Source: Cycas panzhihuaensis (lineage: Eukaryota > Cycadophyta). From it: a stretch of DNA of 64,000 nucleotides. A program made the position numbers and the translations under genes. Under the pieces are notes generated by a model. The model made no database searches. It was not told where the DNA came from and saw only the letters and a list, made by a program, of their open reading frames with translations. Of this stretch, positions 55,407-64,000 are shown one piece after another (the stretch's first letter is position 1; each line of letters opens with the position of its first letter). The stretch lies in the NCBI GenBank assembly GCA_023213395.1, contig CM041465.1, positions 30,077,741-30,141,740 on the forward strand, given 5' to 3'.

Positions 55407-55416
55407 TAAGGGGGAG
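55407..55416 (+). promoter_or_regulatory. Polypurine tract of copia C
   Basis: TTAAGGGGGAG-type tract directly before the LTR start TGTTGATATT at 55417. Confidence 0.85.
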
Positions 55417-55833
55417 TGTTGATATTAATGCTTATTCATAGCTCATAACTTAGGTTATGAGCTTGCCCTTAAAGTTTTATATTATATTAGATATTAGGAT
55501 TACTTAATTGTTTTATGAGTGATGAGTCATTAAGGGTTACAACTCTCACATTACATGAAGTTATGAGCGTCCCTTTAAAGTTTTGTATTATATTAGATAT
55601 TAGGATTATTTAATTGTTTTGTAAGTGATGAGTCATTGGGGGTTACAACTCTCACATCACATTTATCACCTAGTTAGGGATTAGATTCCTTTAAGAACTT
55701 GTATTTATGTACATACTGTACACAATTGAAGTTAATCATAGATGATTTTACTTTGAGATTGTATCATTAATATGAATGTAATTTTTATGTTAAATTGATA
55801 GTGAACCCTATAAAGTTAGATCTTCATTCCTAT
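55417..55833 (+). repeat. 3' LTR of copia C, truncated end, internal duplication
   Basis: Matches the 5' LTR but carries an extra ~106-bp copy (55454-55665) and lacks the last ~18 bp (TAGATTTAATGTTTAACA in the 5' LTR). Gypsy B resumes at once. Confidence 0.85.
55454..55665 (+). repeat. 106-bp tandem duplication in the 3' LTR of C
   Basis: Units starting GTTATGAGC at 55454 and GTTATGAGCGTCCC at 55560, both with TATTATATTAGATATTAGG and AGTGATGAGTCATT. Confidence 0.88.
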
Positions 55834-56915
55834 CTACCTTTCGAGGCAAAGTTAAACAGGCTAGATGGGGAGAATTTATTTTCATGCCTCCATTACATTG
55901 GGATTTGGACCTAATTGAACAGATTATAGTGGGCCTGAAAAGAGACATGGGAAGGGTCTAGCTAAATGATGACATAATCCATGCAATTACAAGGCTTCCT
56001 AAGGAAGGGGACACTCCAACCATCATAAAGAGACCAGAGGTAGATTAAAAAACTTGGGTGAGAGAATTCTGTAAAGAAAACACCCAAATATATTCAAGAG
56101 GAATCTAGATTGTTGACATTAGGGATGAATAGTTGTAGTGGGTGGCCAAAATCATTGTCACAAAATTTTTGTCCAAACAAAAACATACCTATGTTCTCGA
56201 CAGTATGATGCCAAATCTACCACAAATTTGGGATGGCGTTAGACTTAATTGGTGTGAGCTCATGGCAAACAACATGAGGCAATAGCTATACGAAATACAA
56301 ACCTATCCCTTTCAACACCCATCACTCCTGTTGGCAGCATTATTCCATCAATGCCACGAAGCCCAACCACCACATATACCCATTCACCAAGGAGAACCAG
56401 CAAAGAAGCAATGAATCAACATATTTCCTAGCAATGTTCAAGATTCAGAGATTAAAAGACAAGTTTAAAAGGAAATGACAAAAATAGTTAAATGGATTCA
56501 ACATAAACCAGGCAATCCTATTCCACTTTGATCAAAGCAAGCGATAAAGAAAAGTGTAAAATGCAGACATGCCGAAGTGGAAGACGTGGAATCCACACCA
56601 TCATTAGAGGAATTGGATAGATCCTCCCTTTAAAACAATAACAAAACCAAGGGAAGGGACCTCTCAACAATAGAACCTCTTGGAGGGCAAGGGGAAACAA
56701 ATCATACAGTTGGTGAAGACATTGGATAGAAAGTACAAGGTAGAAATTTCAACCTTACAAGAGAAAATACAGGAAATATCCCCTCTTACCTAGATTAATG
56801 AAAATCTACTCAAGGCCACCATCAGAGGAGGAGGAGGAAAGCAACACCAAAATTTTTGAATTTTGAAAATCTTTTGAGCAAGGATGTTCAACCACATTTG
56901 TTGACGCGGGATAGA
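55834..56915 (+). pseudogene. Extra ORF (aORF) of gypsy B, remainder, and pre-LTR motif
   Basis: Reads TFRGKVKQARWGEFIFMPPL, IIHAITRLPKEGDTP, WVAKIIVTKFLSKQKHTYVL, MMPNLPQIWDGVRLNWCELM, EMTKIVKWIQHKPGNPIPL and, near the end, RKYKVEISTLQEKIQE (coiled-coil-like). Each block has a counterpart in A in the same order. Several stops. The final 45 bases (GAGCAAGGATGTTCAACC, GACGCGGGATAGA) are the conserved pre-LTR motif. Function unknown. Confidence 0.72.
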
Positions 56916-57185
56916 TGTTGGGGTCAAATCTAACACCTATGCATTCAACTAAAGAAACATATGGCATTTGGCATGTAACAAATCACTGTGAATACAAGTT
57001 GATAGCCGAAAAAGGTGCCCAAATAGTGGAACATACCAAATTCTGGCAAAAAATAGTAGAAACAATCTCTCAAGGAATGCACAATAGGGAGCATTTTGAA
57101 ACTGTTAAAAGTAATGTTTTTTCTAGGATACTCCTAGAATACATTGTAAAATTAAAGTATACTTAAAAACACTTTATGAGGGTCA
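56916..57185 (+). repeat. 3' LTR of gypsy B, first 270 bp
   Basis: Starts TGTTGGGGTCAAATC after GGATAGA. Beyond the first bases it has no clear match to the A or L LTRs. Cut at 57186 by copia H. Confidence 0.6.
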
Positions 57186-57731
57186 TGTTGAGAAGGCCAA
57201 AGGATTAGAACGCCTAAGACCAATAAAATCCAAGATCATGAAGATAGTTCACTCTAGTTCTAGAAAGCATAAGAGCAAAACTAAAAGATAAGCAAGACCA
57301 AGATCAAAGGAGCAAGATGATATATGAGGAGAAGGAATTAGTCCTACTCCAAAGAATACCAGTTGATTAGCAAACCGATAGCATAACATTACACTCCAAC
57401 TCTACATGTGAGATATGAGGATAGGTCTCAATATATAGAGAAACTGAGGTACCTAACAGCGTTGGATGTTTGACAAGTGGCAAACATCCAAGCTACATGC
57501 AATGCATGTCTTGCATGTCATGCATGAAGGATGTGTCCTTTTGGGCTCTCAAGTGAGCAAAGATGCATGAGGGTCCATTTGACCCTTTAGTTACAATGTT
57601 ATGTCACTAGGAGGAATGTGGTTGTGTACTTTATCATTTAAGTGATAAGTCACCCCATAAAGTACAAAATAATGAATGAAAGAATAAAGTGAATAAAGTA
57701 CATACTTCACATATTAACATAAGGTTTAACA
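57186..57731 (-). repeat. 3' LTR of copia H (546 bp)
   Basis: + strand order TGTTGAGAAGGCC to AAGGTTTAACA. The inner end abuts the purine tract. The outer end is chosen by TG/CA and by the loss of gypsy B sequence; the second LTR is not available for a check. Confidence 0.7.
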
Positions 57732-57744
57732 CCCCCCCTTACTA
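57732..57744 (-). promoter_or_regulatory. Polypurine tract of copia H
   Basis: Minus strand AGTAAGGGGGGG before the LTR start TGTTAAACC. Confidence 0.85.
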
Positions 57745-57784
57745 TTTACAATGTTAAGTCAGACGCCGAGACCATCTCTGAATT

Positions 57785-59350
57785 TCACAATTTTTTCTCT
57801 ACCAAGAGGCTCGGTAAAGATATCTGTTGTTTGCTCCTCTGTAGGTCTCTACTGGAGGTTGATCTCACCATTCTGCACATGCTCTCTAATGAAGTGATGA
57901 TGAACCTTGATGTGTTTGGTCCGACCATGAAAGATTGGATTCTTGACCAACTTGAGTACACTCTGATTGTCACAATATAACCTGGTGGGGTGATTTTGCT
58001 CAAGTCCAAGCTCCCCAAAAATCCGTCGTAGCCAGATAGCCTCACAAGTTGCGCTGACAGCAACTTTGTACTCTACTTCAGTGGAGGACAACGTAACATT
58101 AGGTTGCCTCTTGCAACTCCAAGAAACAACTCCTGAACCAAGGGTAAAGCAGTAACCCGAGGTGGATCTTCAGCTATCTTGACAACCTGCCCAATCAGAA
58201 TCTAAGAACCCTTCCAAAATAAAGTCCTCATTATGTGCATACTAAAGGCCATGCTACAATGTTCCTTTGATGTATTTGAGCATGTGTTTTGTTGCATTCC
58301 AATGTTTCTGATTGGGTTGAAACATGTATCTAGAACAAATCCCAACTGCAAATGAATTATCCGGTCGAGTGTTTGTGAGATAAATGAGGCTACCAATCAA
58401 CTGTCGGTAAAGAGTGGAATCTGTAGGTTTAGCTTCCTCATTAAGAGTAAGCTTTGTTACATTCTCCATAGGCATTGATGTTGGTTTGCAGTCATGCATC
58501 TTGAACTGCTGCAAAATGTTCCAAGAATATTTTGCTTGGGATATGAAGATAGAGCCAGGTTGTTGCCATACCTCAAAGCCTAGAAAATAATGTAGAAGTC
58601 CAAGATCTGTCATCTCGAAAGTTCTCTTTAAATCATCCTCGAGAATCTGTATCATCTTAGTGTCATTACCAATTATCACTAAGTCATCAACATACAAGAC
58701 AATAAAGATAGCATGGTCTTTCTCAACTTTGATGTACAAGTTAGGGTCTGATGTGGATTGATTAAAACCATGTCTCAAAAAGTAATCATCGATTTTGGAG
58801 TACCATGCACGAGGAGCTTGTTTCAAACTATACAAAGCCTTTTTCAAGCAACAAACCAAGTGCTCCTTGCCTTGTACTTTGTAACCAAGAAGTTGTTCCA
58901 AATATACCTCCTCCTAAAGATCGCCATTGAGAAAGGTGCTTTTCACGTCCATCTGATATGCTAGCCATTTGCATTGAGCAACTAAGGCCAAGATGAGTCT
59001 GATGGTGTTCATATTGGCAACAGGTACAAAAGTCTCCTCATAGTCAATGCCTTCTTTTTGCTTGAAACCATTTGCAACATGACAGGCCTTTTGGCACTTA
59101 AGTGTACCATTAGAATTGAATTTGGTCTTGTAGACCCATTTACAACTGATTGCCTGTTTATGCTTAGGCAATTCAACCAAATCCCAAGTTCCATTCTTTT
59201 CAGTAGAATGGATTTCTTCATCCATAACAGCTTTCCAATTGTCATTTTGAGATGCTTCCTCAAAGGTGGAGGGCTCATCAACACAAAGCACATCAGCCAT
59301 AAGTGAATAATTAGTTTGTTGCCTATATTTTGATGGATGTTTTCCTTCAA
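57785..59350 (-). pseudogene. Reverse transcriptase and RNase H of copia H
   Basis: 59300-58914 RT start: [49 protein letters not shown]. 58901-58254: CLKKALYSLKQAPRAWYSKI, IVLYVDDLVIIGND (YVDD intact), TDLGLLHYFLGFEVWQQPG, LIGSLIYLTNTRPDNSFAVG, HMLKYIKGTL. 58091-57849 RNase [55 protein letters not shown]. Short damaged gaps lie at 58092-58253 and 58902-58913. Confidence 0.88.
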
Positions 59351-60638
59351 TAATCTAGTCGTCTTAAACAGTTTGTGTAAACTATTTTGGCAATTTTTTC
59401 ACTGATGTGATTTGAACCTCAATGTCTTCTAGTCTGAGTGATGGATCAAAAGAAGATGTGCTAGGATCAAGTGGAGTAGTATCTGATGATGTAGACGGTC
59501 CAACTGGTGTAGATGATGTACATGATGTGGAAGATTGAGTGGGAAGGAAAAACTCAACAATCTTTTTACCTTTATCAAGAGGAGGTTGGATGGATGCAGA
59601 TTCCAACTCCTTATGCTCTTCTTCAACAAAGATTACATCTCTTGAGAGATGCATTTTCTTCCCAATAGGATCATACAACTTGTAAGCTTTACTATGAATG
59701 GCATAGCCTACAAAGATGCATTTTAGACTATGTTTATCTAACTTAGATCTTTGTTGATCAAGGATGTGCATATATGCAATGCACCCAAATGTCCTTAAGT
59801 GACTAACAGTAGGCTTTTGACCAGACCAAGCTTCTTCTGGTGTGATGTCAGTAACTGCTAAAATAGGACTCCAATTTGCCACATAAGTTGCTATGTGGAA
59901 TGCTTCTACCCAATATTCTCGTGAGAGTCCTTTTGCATGCATCATAGCTTTAGCTTTATTTGCCAAAGTTCTATTCATATGTTTAGAGACTCCGTTTTGT
60001 TGAGGAGTATGAGGAATAGTGAGCTGTCTCTAAATGCCATTATCCTTGTAGAATTGGGTGAATTCTTTTGAAGTGAATTCACCTCCATTATCTGACCTTA
60101 GAATTTTGATTGTATAGTTAGATTCATTCTCTACTTCAAACTTGAATTCCTTGAACTTCTGGAATGCTTCAAACTTCTGTTTGAGGAAGTAAACCCAAAC
60201 TTTAGGAGAGAAATCATCTATGAAGGAGATGTAATACAATGCTCCTCCAAAAGATGTTGTGGACATAGGTCCACATAAATTAGAATATATCAGTTGCAAA
60301 GGATATGATGCACACCATGCTTTGCCTTTAGGAAAAGGCAATCTATGTTGTGTCCCCATTATACAACCTTCATAAAGGCATTTTGAACCATATAGTTTTG
60401 GAAGTCCATGCACCATGTTCTTGTTTATCATCAACTTGATATTGTCTAAACTCAAGTGGCCTAGACGATGATGCCAAAGTTGCATCTTTGTTGATGATGG
60501 CATGACGGAGTAAGCAGAATCAAGAGTTATGTTATTTGCATCCAACTTAAAAAGGCCATGGTCTTCATGACCAATGGCTACAACTTGATCATGCTTGTCA
60601 TTGATGACACATTTCCCATTTTTAAACAAAATGCTCAT
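59351..60638 (-). pseudogene. Integrase of copia H
   Basis: 60638-60030: LWHHRLGHLSLDNIKLMINK and CIMGTQHRLPFPKGKAW (zinc domain), LIYSNLCGPMSTTSFGGALY where the first catalytic Asp of DLCGP is Asn, YISFIDDFSPKVWVYFLKQK and LRSDNGGEFTSKEFTQFYKD (second Asp kept). 59978-59382: MNRTLANKAKAMMHAKGLSR, PEEAWSGQKPTVSHLRTFGC, LKCIFVGYAIHSKAYKLYDP, then a Ser/Thr/Pro-rich linker. The Glu site near 59985 reads Lys (NGVSKHMNRT). Confidence 0.86.
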
Positions 60639-61010
60639 CTATTGCTTATCCAATTGGCTAACAGATAGCAAACTCTTCTCCATGGAAGGAATGTAGTAGG
60701 CATCACCATTGGAAAATGTTGAAGAAGGATTTGAAGAAGAATGAAATGAGGCAACTTTACCTATACCAGAAATCTGCACTGATTCATTGTTGCCAAAAAT
60801 TACTGATTTATCATTTCCTTCTTTGATGTTATAAAGAAGTTCTTCACTTCCAGTCATGTGTTGTGATGCCCCCGAGTCGATGATCCAAGTTTGATCAACA
60901 TCTGAAGTGTGATAAGCACAAAGTAGCTTATCCTCTTCGCAAGAATCGATTTGTGTGGCATTGATTGCCACCTCTGAAACCTCCCCTTCCTCTTTGACCT
61001 CCTCGATATA
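60639..61010 (-). pseudogene. Protease of copia H
   Basis: TWIIDSGASQHMTGSEELLY near 60870-60900 has the complete active site. It is followed by VIFGNNESVQISGIGKVASF and YYIPSMEKSLLSVSQLDKQ, the usual spacing to integrase. Open from 61157, ending in a stop at 60639 that separates it from integrase. Confidence 0.85.
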
Positions 61011-61915
61011 CACCTCAATTTGGTCGAGGGGGATAGTGTTGTTGCTGTTGCTGAAACCGTTGTTGTTGTTGGAATTGCTGACGAGGCTGCTATTGCCTCT
61101 GATGTGGATACTGTTGATATGTACGCTGTAGGTCAGCTTTCTTCTTTCGACAATCAAGAGCTATGTGGCCAATCTTGCCACAATAATGACAAATAACATT
61201 GGCTTTTGAGGTGCCAATGTTCATATTCCCAAATTGTTTTGTAAGTGAAGGTTTGGGAGTTTACTTGGCCGTGAAAGCTCCTGAAGTAGATGCACCATCA
61301 TCATTTTCTTTAGCATAAATTTGCTCCTCTTAAAGTAATAAACTCTCTAGTTGATTGAAGGACATGCCAGAAAGAGAGCCATCTTGTGTGACAGATGAGA
61401 TAAAGCCATTGAAATCTTTAGGCAAAGCTCGAACGGTGGTGGTTACAAGCTCATCCCTAGAAGCAGGTTTGCCTAAAGTATTCAATTCATTATAAATTTC
61501 TTTAATAGAAGCAAGAAATGCCAACATAGGCTTTACATACTTTATGGAATAAAGTTTTGCTTTCACCAACAATATGCGAACTTCATCTCGCCTTTCATAC
61601 AAAGAGGACAAAATGTGCCAAGCTTCCTTAGATGTTTTAGCATTTAAAATGTTTTGATCAACATTCACATCAATAACCATATGTAAAAATGCCAAAGCTA
61701 TTTCATCCTTGGCTTCCCAAGTGGTAACATAACCAGCGTCAAGATCAACAACAACACCATCAATCTCCATAGGTTTAGGTAAAGGAATTCTGCTAGAAAC
61801 ATAGCCCCAAAGTTTATTCATCATTAAGAGGTTTTGTGTTTGCCTCTTCCAATCTTGATAATTCTCGACCTATCAACTTGATTATGCATGCATTAAGCAT
61901 GTTTAAAGTAGCCAT
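61011..61915 (-). pseudogene. gag: Gag of copia H
   Basis: Start MATLNMLNACIIKLI at 61915, a frame change, then an open 164-residue frame at 61824-61330: MNKLWGYVSSRIPLPKPMEI, DEIALAFLHMVIDVNVDQNI, TSKEAWHILSSLYERRDEVR, LKDFNGF-type block (ALPKDFNGFISSV). After stops near 61330 and 61262 comes the knuckle CHYCGKIGHIALDC at about 61150-61195. A Gln-rich stretch (QQQQRFQQQQQHYPP) and an Arg/Gly-rich segment follow. UBN2-type copia gag. Confidence 0.85.
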
Positions 61916-64000
61916 GTTTAAGTTGTAAAGAGCTTGAAGCTAGCATATGACTTGGAAACTCAATGCTTTTATCGCTTAAGTTCTACCTTCTAACAAAACC
62001 AACAGTCTTGATCTTACTAGAAAATCCAACAACTGAATGGAGTGATGAGGGGTGGAGGACTAGGCAAAAGAGTTGGTCCAACCCTAATCTATAGAAGAGA
62101 TCCAACAGTTGACCAAGCCAAATCTAGGACAAGGCAGGTAGGGTTGATCTGCATAGACGTACCATGCTTTCCGTGGGATTCACAGCCCCAATAACACCTT
62201 TTTCGAACCTCCTTTCCCTCAAGCAACCTTAATTGTCATGCATTGATCGTACGGACGGTTGGTCCCCTATGGAATGCACTAAGCCTAATGTTATTTTAGA
62301 GGCAATGTTTGAACCTTTTTGGGGCCTCTCCTACTTGATTTTAAGGTTCACTTTTAGAAGATTGAAGTGGACTTTAGAGTAGATTTTACTTGGATGATGT
62401 GGATGCTTGATTAATGTTTACAATGAAAAAAAGCTTCAAAGAAAAGCAACCAAGTACATCACAATAAACACTTTGAGTGTTTTACAAGAGCACTTTATAG
62501 TGTGAAGTAGTGTTATCAAATCCAAGTAAAAGAAGTGCTTGAGTACAATGTGAAAATGTAAGCACTTTAAAGAAGGTGCTAAGTGCTTCAACAAAAATGA
62601 GCAAAGCCTTTGTATTGAAAAAATGCAAGTGGATTCCTTTTAATGCTTGAAGAAAAAAGAGGAAGATCACTTGCAAACTGAAGACGCCAAGCACCAAGTG
62701 TTGGGACTTTGAAATAGTCCCAATGTTCAACAAAATGAGTGATTTTTATTAAGTAACAAGTCTCCTTGAGCCCTTTTTGAGACTAAAGGAAGTAGGTCAC
62801 CATGCAAGGTGCCTTAAGAAAAGTGTTGAAATAGTGATGAGGATCACTTTAACAAGGTCACAACACTTAAAAATCACTTCTTTCAATGCCTTTTAACACT
62901 TGCAAACATGAAATAAGTGTTTAAATAAGGCAAAGAGTGCCAAAAACAAAGGCTAAATTTTTTTTTTTTTTGCAACTTTGAGTAACAAGAACACTACGCA
63001 GGGAGCCTTGATTGAAGACTTTAATCAAATAATTTTAATCTCCAAAAATGAGTAACTGATTTAGCATTAGTGATTTGATGAAACCACTAAGTACAATGAA
63101 GATTTTAAACTCCAAAAAAAAAAAAAAAATTGATTTTTTCCTTAAAGGATTTAAGCCAAAAAGTCTTAAATGACTAAAAAAGCTTTAAAAAAAGGAAAAA
63201 ATATTACTTTTTAATGTGAAAAATACTTGATTTAGTCCCTATTGTCACAAAAGTGAAGCTAATGTAGTCACCAAACCAAAAAATTCACTGAAAAGTATTA
63301 ATTTTGACTTTAAAAAGTGATTTTTAGTGATTAAGAGGATGACTACGGTTAATGAACTTTATCAAAAAATGAATATTCGAAGGTATATTCTTAAAAACAT
63401 AACATAAAGTTAGTTTTATAAAGTGGAGACTTCATAATACTTTGAAATTTTTGAATTTTTGAATGATGGTGTGACTCGAGCGACTCTCGTGAACACGCAG
63501 GTGGAGAGAATTCCTTGGAGACAACTCGGTTCGAGCTGAAAATTCAGGTGGAGGGGCACCCAACCATCACTCAAGCGTCTCTAAAATCTCATGGCATTTC
63601 ATTCACTGTGCAGAAAGTTCCAAGCGTTTGATACTTTGGCTGATCGCACAGCCTTGAGGAGAAAAACGGGTTTGTATGGCTGTTGTAGGGCTTTAAACCC
63701 ACTGAATACTCATTGTATCTCTTCTCTTAAGTCTGCTACAGCTGCATGCAGGGTCAGAATGTGGGCAGCCAACTTGCTGTGAGGAAAAAAAGAGTGAAAA
63801 ACTTGATTTTTTGAAGTAGAAATCACTGAAATCAATGATAAATCATCTCAGATCTGATTAGAAACGTTAGATAATAGTTGTGGATCACTGATATCGACGA
63901 GGCGATTCTGATCGGGAACAAGCTAAATAAAATCAACATCAAAGATTTTGAGCCTTTTAGTGGGGTTTGAGGGTTGAAAATCCCAGAATTTATCCACAGC
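61916..64000 (-). other. Leader of copia H
   Basis: About 2 kb upstream of gag with no recognised gene. T- and A-homopolymers at 62957-62971 and 63113-63130. PBS not reached. Confidence 0.6.

Larger units (their letters stand above)
26588..55833 (+). mobile_element. Ty1/copia element C, 29-kb span, split by D and F
   Basis: 5' LTR at 26588, PBS at 26905, gag start at 43285, pol to 45671 and again 53711-55400, purine tract and 3' LTR at 55417. D (28084-42329) sits in its leader and F (45672-53710) in its pol. Without them the element is about 7 kb. The last ~18 bp of the 3' LTR and a clean second TSD are missing at the junction with B (CCTCT on the left, TATCT on the right). Confidence 0.85.
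23155..57185 (+). mobile_element. Ty3/gypsy remnant B, split by solo LTR I and copia C
   Basis: Host element of the right block. Order: nucleocapsid (23155), protease (to 24259, resumed 24649), integrase C-terminal domain (24840-25020), spacer, aORF start (26500-26587), aORF remainder (55834-56915), 3' LTR start (56916). RT, RNase H and the integrase core are missing. The aORF reading is continuous across copia C, and the protease across solo LTR I, so these are insertions. Copia H enters its LTR at 57186. Confidence 0.75.
57186..64000 (-). mobile_element. Ty1/copia element H, 5' end outside the window
   Basis: 3' LTR on the left, then RNase H, RT, integrase, protease, gag and leader going right. 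PBS and 5' LTR lie beyond 64000. Key motifs are well kept (DSGAS protease, YVDD reverse transcriptase, CCHC knuckle). A family separate from C, D, E and F. Confidence 0.85.

Noticed and set aside
63591-63782. Small + ORF near the right edge (63 residues)
   Set aside because: Antisense to the leader of H; Cys- and Arg-containing but without a recognisable motif.
1-64000. CRISPR arrays, rRNA, bacterial operons, intact host genes
   Set aside because: None seen. Repeats found are LTRs, TSDs, minisatellites and microsatellites; every recognised protein segment is retrotransposon-derived.

Overview
The window is plant nuclear DNA made almost wholly of nested, decayed LTR retrotransposons. I found no host gene, rRNA, tRNA or CRISPR array. 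Evidence for a plant: Ty3/gypsy and Ty1/copia pol domains, copia primer-binding sites complementary to initiator tRNA-Met, TG...CA LTRs and 5-bp target-site duplications (TSDs). Layer upon layer of old insertions suggests a very large genome, possibly a gymnosperm. That last point is inference.

Left block (1-14688): the right part of a + strand Ty3/gypsy element, A, whose 5' end lies outside the window. Its pol reads through from the linker before reverse transcriptase (RT) to integrase (IN). After IN comes an extra open reading frame (the aORF), then its 3' LTR (13631-14688). Three insertions split it: a solo LTR J (267-1147, TSD ATGCA); a small antisense gag-only element K (about 2564-4386); and a complete non-autonomous gypsy element L (7146-13291, TSD AATGG). 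L keeps gag, four zinc knuckles, part of protease and the IN C-terminal domain. Its RT, RNase H and IN core are missing, and a segment of unknown origin sits in their place.

Middle block: 14689-16672 is mostly unassigned. 16673-22870 is a minus-strand gypsy element, M, with a gag-like segment placed oddly between protease and RT.

Right block (23155-64000): gypsy remnant B (+) holds a solo LTR I (24260-24643, TSD ATATT) and is split within its aORF by copia element C (+, 26588-55833). C is split by copia D (-, 28084-42329) and copia F (-, 45672-53710). D holds copia E (-, 33447-41597, TSD ACTTT). F holds the small element G (+, 46285-48127). B's 3' LTR is entered at 57186 by copia H (-), which runs off the right edge. 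The order B > C > D > E is a four-level nest supported by reading-frame continuity and TSDs.

No element has an intact set of genes. The longest open frames are gag of L, gag of F, the IN region of E, and parts of H. The most interesting material is the extra ORF shared by A and B, the chimeric RT-less element L, and the misplaced gag-like segment in M.
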